40,130 bases of DNA from positions 1 to 40,130 of the forward strand of contig CAKUFS010000022.1 in NCBI GenBank assembly GCA_934648845.1, written 5' to 3'. Every line of letters begins with the position of its first letter. Position 1 is the stretch's first letter. Both the position numbers and the translations under genes were made by a program. This document shows, one piece after another, positions 33,426 through 40,130 of the stretch. The stretch is from an uncultured Eggerthellaceae bacterium (GTDB lineage: Bacteria > Actinomycetota > Coriobacteriia > Coriobacteriales > Eggerthellaceae). The notes under the pieces are model-generated. The model saw only the letters and a program-made list of their open reading frames with translations. It had not been told where the DNA came from and did not search any database.

Positions 33426-35167
33426 GCGCTATTTTGAAGATGAGCCAGGTGTACGCGCCCACGCTCAAGGAGGATCCGAGCGACGCTGACATTGCCAGCG
33501 CGAAGTTGCTGACGCGCGCGGGCATGTTGCGCAAAGAAGCGGCGGGTATGTATACGTTCATGCCGTTGGGTACGCGCGTTTTGCGCAAGATCGAGAACAT
33601 CGTGCGCGAGGAAATGGACTCGCACGGTGGCCAGGAGCTTCTTATGCCGTTTGTGCAGAACGCCGAGCTGTGGCGCGAAAGCGGGCGTTGGGATGCGTAC
33701 GGCGCGGAGATGCTTCGCTTTACCGACCGTCACGATGTGCAGTACTGCCTGGGTCCGACCCACGAGGAAGTAGTCACTGACCTGGTGAAAAACGAGCTTC
33801 GCAGCTATAAGGACCTGCCGAAGAATCTGTATCAGATTCAGCTGAAGTTTCGCGACGAGCGTCGTCCTCGTTTCGGCTTGCTGCGCGGGCGCGAGTTCAT
33901 CATGAAGGACGCGTACAGCTTTGACGCCGACCAAGAGGGTTTGGACGCCAGCTATTTGCAGATGCGCGATGCGTACAGCAACATGTTCAGCCGCATGGGC
34001 TTTGATTACCGTATTGTGCAGGCGGACAGCGGCCAGATTGGCGGCAGCGGTTCCGAGGAATTCATGGTTCTGGCGGAAACGGGCGAGTGCGAGCTGGTGT
34101 ATTGCGATTGCGGATACGCTGCCGACACCGAGATTGGCGCGTGCAGCCCGGTGGCAGAGCAGTACGCGTGCGATCAGCTGACGAAGCTTACTACGCCGGG
34201 TGTGCACACGATTGCCGAGCTTTCCGCGTTCTTGGATTGCAGTGAAATGGCGCTGATGAAGGCGTTTAGCGGCATTGACGAAGAGGGCACCGTTTGGGTG
34301 TTGTTCGTGCCGGGCGCTTATGAGGTGAACGAGATCAAGGCTGCGCAGCTCATTCCGGGATTCCGCCCGCTAAGTGACGAGGAGATGCTGGAATATGGCC
34401 TGGTGAAGGGCTCGATGGGCCCTGTTGCTCTGCCTGCTGGCGTGAAAGTGGCTGCTGATGAGTGCTTGCGTAACGTTGAGCGCTGGTTCGTGGGCGCCAA
34501 CGAGGAAGGTTTCCATTTTGCGGGTGCAAAGCCGGGTGAGGACTTCCAGGTGGATTGCTGGGGCGACTTGTGCGTGGTCAAGGAAGGCGATGCGTGCCCC
34601 GTATGCGGCAAGCCGCTGAAGAGCGCGCGCGGCATTGAGGCCGGTCAGATCTTCAAGCTGGGAACGAAGTACTCTGAGGCCATGGGTGCGACGTTCATGG
34701 ATGTGAACGGCAAAGAGAAGCCGTTCATCATGGGCTGCTATGGCGTGGGTGTTTCGCGCACGCTGGCTGCGGCTGTAGAGCAGTGCCACGACGATGCGGG
34801 CATTGTGTGGCCGCTGGCAATTGCGCCGGCGCAGATTTGCGTGGTGCCGTTGGCGGTGAAGGACGAGGTCGTGCAGCCTGCGGCCGAGGACATTGCCGCG
34901 AAACTTGCGCGTCAGGGCTGGGAAGTGGTTATCGACGACCGCAAGGAGCGTCCAGGCGTGAAGTTTGCCGATGCTGACCTGATTGGCTGGCCGCTGCAGA
35001 TCACGGTGGGCAAGCGCGGGCTTGATGCTGGCAACGTTGAGGTGAAAGTGCGTAAGACGGGCGAGAAGTTTGACTTGCCGCTGGATGCGTTGGAGCAGAA
35101 GTTCGCAGCGTTGCGCGCGGCTATCAACTGGGATGATTCCTCGGTTGATTACGAGGTGCTGAAGTAG
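33422..35167 (+). CDS. proS: Proline--tRNA ligase (bacterial type with editing insert)
   Basis: This 581-residue class II synthetase charges tRNA-Pro. SKLLTRAGMLRKEAAGMY-like start (AKLLTRAGMLRKEAAGMY), GPTHEEVVTDLVKNELRSYK, and motif 2 QIQLKFRDERRPRFGLLRGR are visible. The insertion (editing) domain lies at about 225-400, and GCYGVGVSRTLAAAVEQ is motif 3. The anticodon-binding domain is at the C-terminus. The ATGA overlap couples it to ispG. After the stop, 35168-35360 contains no gene and no clear terminator. Confidence 0.97.
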   Translation: MSAILKMSQVYAPTLKEDPSDADIASAKLLTRAGMLRKEAAGMYTFMPLGTRVLRKIENIVREEMDSHGGQELLMPFVQNAELWRESGRWDAYGAEMLRFTDRHDVQYCLGPTHEEVVTDLVKNELRSYKDLPKNLYQIQLKFRDERRPRFGLLRGREFIMKDAYSFDADQEGLDASYLQMRDAYSNMFSRMGFDYRIVQADSGQIGGSGSEEFMVLAETGECELVYCDCGYAADTEIGACSPVAEQYACDQLTKLTTPGVHTIAELSAFLDCSEMALMKAFSGIDEEGTVWVLFVPGAYEVNEIKAAQLIPGFRPLSDEEMLEYGLVKGSMGPVALPAGVKVAADECLRNVERWFVGANEEGFHFAGAKPGEDFQVDCWGDLCVVKEGDACPVCGKPLKSARGIEAGQIFKLGTKYSEAMGATFMDVNGKEKPFIMGCYGVGVSRTLAAAVEQCHDDAGIVWPLAIAPAQICVVPLAVKDEVVQPAAEDIAAKLARQGWEVVIDDRKERPGVKFADADLIGWPLQITVGKRGLDAGNVEVKVRKTGEKFDLPLDALEQKFAALRAAINWDDSSVDYEVLK

Positions 35168-35360
35168 TTGTTATCGGGCGTGGGGTTGCGCGGGAGTGCG
35201 GTCCACGCCTGGTGTTTGCGGATGCCGAGCGCGGGTGATGCGCAGAGTCCCACTGGCGGCGGCGCTGCTGCGTTGCGAGAGTGCTGTGATTGGCGTGCGT
35301 TTTGGTTTTGGCTTTGCGGCGGCGCTTGGTTGGTCGGAGCAAAAAGGTTGAAAAAAGTTC

Positions 35361-35390
35361 TTGCATTTTTATATAAGGTGCGTTTATAAT
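35361..35390 (+). promoter_or_regulatory. Promoter of the initiator tRNA gene
   Basis: TTGCAT (35361-35366) and a perfect TATAAT (35385-35390) with 18-bp spacing lie 28 bp upstream of the tRNA, in a locally AT-rich patch. Confidence 0.75.
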
Positions 35391-35418
35391 AATTAGACGC
35401 ACAGAGGTGCACGCATAT

Positions 35419-35495
<77 letters not shown>

Positions 35496-35505
35496 TGAAT
35501 TTTCG

Positions 35506-35543
35506 CAGGTCAGAGGATATTTCTTCTGACCTGTTTTGATTTT
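35506..35543 (+). terminator. Terminator of the tRNA-fMet gene
   Basis: CAGGTCAGA (35506-35514) and TCTGACCTG (35525-35533) form a 9-bp stem followed by TTTTGATTTT. Confidence 0.85.
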
Positions 35544-35655
35544 CTAGGGCTTTTTCAGAACTGCTTGAGCAGAATTTGAGCAGAACATCTTGCTATGGTT
35601 AACTAAGAGTTATAGGAAAAAATATGTTGCCATTTTGACCATATAACACTAGTTC

Positions 35656-35682
35656 AGGCCCCATTTTAGGGGCCTTTCTGTT
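35656..35682 (+). terminator. Hairpin terminator with no visible plus-strand gene
   Basis: AGGCCCC (35656-35662) and GGGGCCT (35669-35675) are followed by TTCTGTT. No gene on the plus strand is seen between the tRNA terminator and this site, so it may be left from a lost gene or end an unseen small RNA. Nearby TGAGCAGAA is repeated at about 35568-35586. Confidence 0.55.
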
Positions 35683-35705
35683 GCCCATAGGCGGCTTATA
35701 GGAGA

Positions 35706-35759
35706 GTTGTAGGACACATATGCCTATTGACACCTCGATAGACATATGTGTCCCACAAC
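35706..35759. repeat. Long inverted repeat with 24-bp arms
   Basis: The left arm 35706-35729 and right arm 35736-35759 match at 21 of 24 positions around a 6-nt centre. The key part is GGACACATATG / CATATGTGTCC. No T tract follows on either strand. The gene-free stretch 35544-36006 holds this element, the terminator at 35656, and nothing I can call a gene. Confidence 0.7.
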
Positions 35760-36006
35760 CCGCGTTTTCCATGCCTTGCATTGAGGGTGCGATTTTTATC
35801 TTCCAGCCTTGTCAAGGGCGGTGTAGAGCTTCGGTGGCAGCGCCGAAATATCTACGGGCTTGGTGGTACGCTGTCCAACTTTATAACGTTTTCGTAAACG
35901 ACGCGTCCCTTTTGCTTTTGATGCGGTCATAGATGCGGTGATTTTATCCAACCTTGCAGGTTGATGGCGTGTAAATGCCTTTAGATGTGCCCCGCATCGT
36001 TTTATT

Positions 36007-37041
36007 TTAGACTGCGCTTGTCGTTTGATGTTTTTGCCGCTTTTTGCGCTGCTTGTTGAAGTTGGTTTTCGGAGTCTCGTCGACCAGCTTGGTTCCGGGT
36101 CTTCCAGCCATAACCCTGCATGAATCGCTGCAGTAGCGCTTGGTCTGTCTTTGCTGTGTATAGAATCGGCCACACTTCTTGCATATTGCTATCGACCCAG
36201 GACCCTCTTTGTTCAACCCGTCGGCGAAAAAGGACCAGGCTGCGGAAAGGATGGAGTTGTTAGACGTATAAGGCTCGAGATAATAAGACATCTTCTTCGT
36301 TTCCGCTGACAAAAGGAGATTAAACGCGCTTCTGACATATTGCGCGGCAGCGCTTTCAATCGCATCGGGCTTATATAGATGCATCTGGCCAACTTCGCAG
36401 TGAAGCCCAAGGGAGACGAATTCATTGCCTGAATCTTGGCTAAGCCTTTTGTAATAGCTGGAAAGCAACGTATCTGATTGCAAGTCGAGAAATGGGATTG
36501 TGCGGGTTTTGTCGCCGGGTTCCTGACCGTGGGCAACTGCGAAAGACGTTTTGTCGAGGAGCCACGCCATGACGAGCGATACGCGGCGCAAATCGTCTTT
36601 TGCTCGAATAATATCCTCTAATGGGGTGCAGATGAACAATTGCGGGCTGCCGCAATCCATATTCATCTGAGCTGATTCGCTGGGTCTGGATTTGTCGAAA
36701 GACCATGCGTTGATCGCATCGCGTGTCCTCTCCAGTGCCGTTCTTGTTGGATTTTGCTGGAACAACCTGCAGATGCGACCAGCCTGTTCGGGGCTAATGG
36801 AGTTCGGGCGAGCGGCTCCTCCGAGGTCTGAAATTAGGTCAAGGCTTCCATAAAGAGCAAAGAGCTCATCGAGCGACGACATCAATTCTGGCAAGTTCTG
36901 TGAGTTTGCGAATTGGATAAAAGGATGGGATTCGTCGTGGCGTTCGTTCTTTAGGGGGGAGCGCTCACCGATAAGGTCGGAAAAAACAAAAATATCGCCG
37001 CCCATTTCTCCCAATGCTGTTCTGGTGACAATTTTATTCAT
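36007..37041 (-). CDS. Unknown protein with C-terminal zinc finger (CGNR-like)
   Basis: I cannot assign a function to this 344-residue protein. About 290 residues have no clear match. They are followed by a four-cysteine finger CKKCGRFYTQQRQ, then TKRYCSDSCR, close to the CGNR/SWIM-like finger in some actinobacterial proteins, and a strongly basic tail (NKQRKKRQKH). The end therefore suggests nucleic-acid binding. There is no signal peptide or membrane segment. It is divergent from the XRE gene, and the two share a palindromic operator. The start ATG has only a weak GAGAA site. Composition is less GC-rich than the housekeeping part, fitting acquired DNA. Confidence 0.65.
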   Translation of the reverse strand: MNKIVTRTALGEMGGDIFVFSDLIGERSPLKNERHDESHPFIQFANSQNLPELMSSLDELFALYGSLDLISDLGGAARPNSISPEQAGRICRLFQQNPTRTALERTRDAINAWSFDKSRPSESAQMNMDCGSPQLFICTPLEDIIRAKDDLRRVSLVMAWLLDKTSFAVAHGQEPGDKTRTIPFLDLQSDTLLSSYYKRLSQDSGNEFVSLGLHCEVGQMHLYKPDAIESAAAQYVRSAFNLLLSAETKKMSYYLEPYTSNNSILSAAWSFFADGLNKEGPGSIAICKKCGRFYTQQRQTKRYCSDSCRVMAGRPGTKLVDETPKTNFNKQRKKRQKHQTTSAV

Positions 37042-37070
37042 AAGTTCTCATTTCAAAAATTTACGATAAA

Positions 37071-37101
37071 TATACTTGTATCAATAACTTGTACAAGTAT
37101 A
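37071..37101. promoter_or_regulatory. Palindromic operator between the divergent genes
   Basis: TATACTTGTA (37071-37080) and TACAAGTATA (37092-37101) are a perfect 10-bp inverted pair. Overlapping the right arm is the 12-bp palindrome ACTTGTACAAGT (37087-37098), giving three ACTTGTA half-sites. It lies in the AT-rich gap between 36007-37041 and the XRE gene and is a good candidate for the XRE binding site. Confidence 0.65.
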
Positions 37102-37163
37102 CCCTAAAAACGTCAATTGTTGACGACAAAAACATATTACAAGAAATAGATGAATGGAGGGTT

Positions 37164-37388
37164 ATGAACAGAAAGATCAAACCAAACAGAATTCACATCG
37201 TGCGAGAGTCGCTCGGCTTGACTAAAACACAGTTCGCACGCAAAGCGCGCCTGCAGCCTGGGATGCTGATGTGGATAGAAACGGGCCGATTTATTCCCTA
37301 TGAATCGCAGGTGGAGAAAATCGTCGATGCCTTTAGATCATTGGGCTGGTCTGGGGATGCAGATGAGCTGTTTGAGGAGGTAGTTTGA
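37164..37388 (+). CDS. XRE-family helix-turn-helix regulator
   Basis: The 74-residue protein is one helix-turn-helix domain: IVRESLGLTKTQFARKARLQ then MLMWIETGRFIPYESQVEKI. It lacks a sensor domain, like many regulators of phage or toxin-antitoxin modules. The ATG at 37164 has GGAGGG directly before it; a longer frame would start in the operator. Its stop overlaps the next ATG by one base (TGATG), so it is coupled to DUF4417. It likely binds the operator at 37071-37101 and controls its own operon and the divergent zinc-finger gene (inference). Confidence 0.85.
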   Translation: MNRKIKPNRIHIVRESLGLTKTQFARKARLQPGMLMWIETGRFIPYESQVEKIVDAFRSLGWSGDADELFEEVV

Positions 37389-38098
37389 TGAACAATGCCC
37401 TTGGTTCCTGCTCCCTGGGCAGCTCAGGGAGGAAAATACATCAGAGGGATGTGTTTCGCATCTTCCTTCTCGAGGACGCCGAATACTCCAAAAAGCACGA
37501 GCTACCCCTCGTTCGTGCCGTGGCGGCCGAAAATGCGCACCCGAATGGTCTGGTGCCCTTTTCGATCGCAATGTCTAGGGGCAATGTAGACTATGACTGC
37601 TTCGTGCATTTCTACGAGGATGATTTTAGGTTTGAACGCGTTTGGAACAATCCTAAGCGATATCTTCCTGAGCTTTCAAAATATGCAGGTGTTATTATGC
37701 CCGACTTTAGTACATCGATTGACTTCCCCAGGCCTCTAAAGCTTTGGAGCGCTTATAAGAATCAGGCCTTGGCGTTTTGGTTTCAAAAGAATGGGCTGAC
37801 GGTAATCCCGAATGCTCGCCATGAGCCGCAGTGCGATTTTCTCGTGGAAGCGCTGCCGAGGAAAAGCGTGATTGCAATATCCGGAAGGGCATGCACAATG
37901 CGTGTCGTCGAAAGACGGTGCTTTATGCGGGACGTGAAAGAGACGGTTGACCGTCTTGAACCGATTGCGATTGTGTATTACGGCTCAGATCGTTTCGGCG
38001 TTATGGACTATCCGAGGTCCCTAGGCATTCCTGTCTGGATATATCCAGGAAATGCAAGGGGGGATTTGAAAGGAGGGCGAAGTGGGCAGCTGCCGTAA
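37388..38098 (+). CDS. DUF4417 family protein
   Basis: The 236-residue protein matches the DUF4417 pattern: LVPFSIAMS, then CFVHFYEDDFRFERVWNNP, YAGVIMPDFSTSIDFPRPLK, QKNGLTVIPNARHEPQCDFL, and a final YYGSDRFGVMDYP segment. The family is common in phage and mobile DNA and has no established function. GGAGG lies 7 nt before the ATG. The end overlaps the start of the toxin-50 gene by 17 nt, so production of the two is tied. Confidence 0.8.
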   Translation: MNNALGSCSLGSSGRKIHQRDVFRIFLLEDAEYSKKHELPLVRAVAAENAHPNGLVPFSIAMSRGNVDYDCFVHFYEDDFRFERVWNNPKRYLPELSKYAGVIMPDFSTSIDFPRPLKLWSAYKNQALAFWFQKNGLTVIPNARHEPQCDFLVEALPRKSVIAISGRACTMRVVERRCFMRDVKETVDRLEPIAIVYYGSDRFGVMDYPRSLGIPVWIYPGNARGDLKGGRSGQLP

Positions 38099-38447
38099 CG
38101 GGACCAATGTTGGAAACACCGTCGGGTCGCACGATTTAGGCTTCCCTTCTGGGCCGAGAGGATTTCCGACGAACTTGCATTCAGGGAAGCAGGGAAAACA
38201 TATTCCTGGTCATAACAACTTTCAAGCCGGAAAAAGCATCATTCATGGAGGGCTCAACGTTGCCCAGCAGCTAATCATTGAGGGCGCTGGAAAGGGCGAG
38301 TGGCATGAGCCGAACAAGGAGACTGTCAACTTCGGGCGTATAATTGGAACTTACGTTAGCCAGAGCGGCGAGCGAATGGAAACAACAGTGGGAACCATTC
38401 ATTATTCGAGCACTGGTGCCCACATTGTTCCCTCAAGGCCTCGATAG
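38082..38447 (+). CDS. Polymorphic toxin type 50 domain protein, stand-alone
   Basis: The 121-residue protein is almost only the toxin-50 domain: KQGKHIPGHNNF from residue 36, a conserved AQQLIIEGAGKGEW, NFGRIIGTYV, and the end TIHYSSTGAHIVPSRP. The domain usually sits at the C-terminus of phage minor head proteins or large secreted toxins and is predicted to be an RNase. Here only about 35 Gly/Asn-rich residues precede it, with no delivery domain. The GTG at 38082 is supported by AAAGGAGG 5 nt upstream. A very acidic gene follows 9 bp later, as expected for an immunity gene. Activity is not proven. Confidence 0.75.
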   Translation: MGSCRNGTNVGNTVGSHDLGFPSGPRGFPTNLHSGKQGKHIPGHNNFQAGKSIIHGGLNVAQQLIIEGAGKGEWHEPNKETVNFGRIIGTYVSQSGERMETTVGTIHYSSTGAHIVPSRPR

Positions 38448-38456
38448 GAGTAAATC

Positions 38457-38792
38457 ATGCTGTTTCACGAAGAAGAGAAGACCACAACTGCGGTTCTTGA
38501 GGCGTATGCCGATTCCCATCCAGGAGCGCTTGTTCGCCTTGAGTTCGCGGAGGGGGATGTGTACAAATGCAGACTCGATACTGCTTACGAAAGCGATAAC
38601 GACCTCGATGTGAATGATCCAGACTATGATGAATATTACGAGCTGGTTTACCGGGTTGAAGAGGTTGTTGCTCCGGGACCGAATTGCGAGAGGGCGGAAT
38701 ATGGCATTTGCCTGAATTACCGACATTTTCCTGTTCGCGTAGTGGCCGAAGACGGAACCGTAATTTACCGCATTCCCAATGAGCGGCAATGA
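38457..38792 (+). CDS. Probable immunity protein for the toxin-50 domain
   Basis: The small 111-residue protein is very acidic (EEEK at the start, DNDLDVNDPDYDEYYELVYR in the middle) and has no membrane segment. I do not recognise a family. A position 9 bp after a basic toxin domain and a strong negative charge are typical for immunity proteins. AGGAG precedes the ATG by 6 nt. It could also be a phage hypothetical. Confidence 0.6.
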   Translation: MLFHEEEKTTTAVLEAYADSHPGALVRLEFAEGDVYKCRLDTAYESDNDLDVNDPDYDEYYELVYRVEEVVAPGPNCERAEYGICLNYRHFPVRVVAEDGTVIYRIPNERQ

Positions 38793-38920
38793 GTCCCCCA
38801 CCGCTTTACGCCGTATTTCATGAACGGCTTTGTTGCTTGTTGCATTTGCGGTGAAGATTCAAGCTTGAAAAGACAAGTAGCAAGCGGGTTTATGAAAAAC
38901 GCCCCCCGAGGCAACTAACC

Positions 38921-39130
38921 TTAGCGGGCATCGGGTGTTGATGGATGCCGTTTCTGCAAATTCTCTATTGCATCGTTAAGACGGTCTGCCAGATAATCAT
39001 CGAAGCAGGCGTATTCGACAAGGGGTTCCTCGTCTGTGGACGAGGATGCAATTTCGTCTGCATTCGCGTCGATGCAGTACAGCCATTCGTCGCATTTTCG
39101 ACAACAAGAATATTGTTGGGAAGGCCGCAT
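38921..39130 (-). CDS. Possible small acidic protein
   Basis: The frame encodes 69 residues with a CCRKC motif and an acidic, helix-forming C-terminus (YACFDDYLADRLNDAIENLQ). The start signal is weak. Downstream on the minus strand GCCCGC can pair imperfectly with GGGGGC before TTTTT, a possible terminator. The composition looks protein-like, but nothing identifies it. The longer frame up to 39439 lies opposite the toxin fragment and is less likely. Confidence 0.3.
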   Translation of the reverse strand: MRPSQQYSCCRKCDEWLYCIDANADEIASSSTDEEPLVEYACFDDYLADRLNDAIENLQKRHPSTPDAR

Positions 39131-39181
39131 TTGCGATACCTGAGAGCTGTCTCCAAAATTCCCGCTACGTCCAAAGAATAC

Positions 39182-39460
39182 TTCGGCCGACCTGGCCAAG
39201 GCCGAAAGCACACCCGAAACATCGAGTCCGACAACCCTGCGCGTACTGCCGCGGAGTTCGCCAGTATAGCGAGCAGAAGCCATGTAAGCGCGATACCGAT
39301 CGAGGGCAAGGGAATGGTGTGCAGGATGAGGGACGGCAGCGTTGTCTCCCACAGGTACGTATCTTCCTCGAAAGACGGCTCCCCAGTTGTCGAGTTGAAA
39401 GTGAAGAATGCTTCTGGGATTAAATCTCAGAAGATACACTTCGTTAAGAAGGGAAAGTGA
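39182..39460 (+). pseudogene. C-terminal fragment of a polymorphic toxin
   Basis: The last 90 or so codons read like a toxin C-terminal domain: NPARTAAEFASIASRS, MRDGSVVSHRYVSSSKDGSP and IKSQKIHFVKKGK. The DGS..SSS-DGSP..QKIHF pattern is one I know from the ends of secreted polymorphic toxins; I do not give it a family name. The open frame continues upstream to 38945 but loses any resemblance, and no start codon with a ribosome site fits the domain border. I read it as a displaced or decayed toxin tip. Its TGA overlaps the next gene. Confidence 0.5.
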
Positions 39461-40041
39461 CGAACATGGAGCATGCCAACAAAAGATTCAGCCAATCGGA
39501 GGAGTCGCTGCTGAAGCAAATGAAGGGTTCGAAGCTGCTCTTCATCGATGCGGTCCTGGCTGCTCCCCCCGATAACAGCTGGAACACAGTGAGACTGCAC
39601 TTAGAGGACTTTGATGTCGATATCAACAACTATCTCAATGAAATCGTCGTCGATGAGTTCGGTGCACTGGAAGAATTCGGGCTTCTGTCTGTTGTCGAGG
39701 CGTCTAAAGGCTCTCTCGATATCCCCGAAGTGGGAACCGATACCACCTCGTTCGAAATCAACGAGGATGTTATTGCCGTTTCCGTTGTAAACGACATTGC
39801 AGAAATCTATGGCAATGGAGAGCTTGTCGCAAAGCTCGAATACCCCCAGGCCATCGCGCTCCGTACTGAATCGGGCGTCATCATGTTCGACAAGGAGGTG
39901 TGGTTCTCCGAGACGATCGTTATCAAGCGGGGCGAAAGCATTGATGAGCTCCTGTACGACGAATCGGTCAACTGGGAAGACGATCCTGAAGAGGACCCCA
40001 CCACTCATTTCGAGTTTCACACCGAAATTCAGCATCCGTAA
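39457..40041 (+). CDS. Probable immunity protein following the toxin fragment
   Basis: The acidic 194-residue protein has no signal or membrane segment, with a C-terminal run rich in Asp and Glu (NWEDDPEEDPTTHFE). I do not recognise a family. It starts at a GTG overlapping the stop of the toxin fragment (GTGA), with GAAGGGA just upstream; an ATG at 39466 is the alternative. The overlap is typical of toxin-immunity pairs, so I infer an immunity function that may still be active while its toxin is incomplete. Confidence 0.6.
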   Translation: MTNMEHANKRFSQSEESLLKQMKGSKLLFIDAVLAAPPDNSWNTVRLHLEDFDVDINNYLNEIVVDEFGALEEFGLLSVVEASKGSLDIPEVGTDTTSFEINEDVIAVSVVNDIAEIYGNGELVAKLEYPQAIALRTESGVIMFDKEVWFSETIVIKRGESIDELLYDESVNWEDDPEEDPTTHFEFHTEIQHP

Positions 40042-40056
40042 GCTTCAAAGCCGGGG

Positions 40057-40124
40057 GCTGTATCAAAACTATTGCTACAGCATGGCCCGCCATGATCGAG
40101 AAGGTCTTGGCGGGCCTTATTTTT
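40057..40124 (+). terminator. Double hairpin terminator at the right edge
   Basis: GCTGTA (40057-40062) pairs with TACAGC (40076-40081). Directly after it, GGCCCGCC (40084-40091) pairs with GGCGGGCC (40109-40116), followed by TTATTTTT. The second hairpin is a strong terminator for the immunity gene. Confidence 0.8.
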
Positions 40125-40130
40125 GGCCTC

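Noticed and set aside
38945..39181. Upstream half of the plus-strand frame leading into the toxin fragment
   Set aside because: Cys- and Ile-rich translation without resemblance and no start signal; the minus-strand frame here looks more protein-like.

Overview
The window reads as chromosome of an anaerobic actinobacterium of the Coriobacteriia, most likely Eggerthellaceae. This is inferred from the Gram-positive style housekeeping order (pyrH-frr-uppS-cdsA-dxr-M50 protease-ispG-proS and glmU-prs-pth), a moderately GC-rich composition, frequent GTG starts with strong Shine-Dalgarno sites, and a 2-hydroxyacyl-CoA dehydratase activase cluster. No species can be named from the sequence alone.

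Layout. 1-2.7 kb (minus strand): cstA and a co-transcribed unknown gene. 2.9-7.3 kb (plus): hisS, aspS, a possible small RNA with its own terminator, and a zinc-ribbon/membrane protein. 7.4-13.3 kb (minus): a Bcr/CflA-type exporter, a SlyD-like isomerase, an acyl carrier protein, and a three-gene operon of dehydratase activase components. 13.8-19.7 kb (plus): a GlmU lacking most of its acetyltransferase domain, prs, pth, a DHA2 exporter and a uracil permease. 19.8-24.7 kb (plus): an ABC-F ATPase, a zinc-ribbon multi-pass protein, a 100-nt hairpin, and an HtrA-type protease. 24.9-35.2 kb (plus): the pyrH-to-proS block for nucleotide supply, ribosome recycling, isoprenoid and phospholipid precursors and translation, interrupted by an AGCS amino-acid/sodium symporter. 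An initiator tRNA-fMet follows with its own promoter and terminator.

From the tRNA to the right edge (35.5-40.1 kb) the content changes to accessory DNA: a long inverted repeat, a zinc-finger protein facing an XRE regulator across a palindromic operator, DUF4417, a stand-alone polymorphic-toxin-type-50 domain with a very acidic neighbour (probable immunity protein), and a toxin C-terminal fragment overlapping a second probable immunity gene. No integrase or transposase is visible.

The strongest unusual signals are: a site-2 protease in which a winged-helix-like domain sits where the PDZ domain normally lies; the truncated GlmU; a 31-nt inverted repeat present in three identical copies just behind plus-strand genes, with a diverged fourth copy; the 100-nt hairpin between the zinc-ribbon membrane gene and htrA; a 24-bp-arm inverted repeat after the tRNA; and the XRE-DUF4417-toxin50-immunity cassette.
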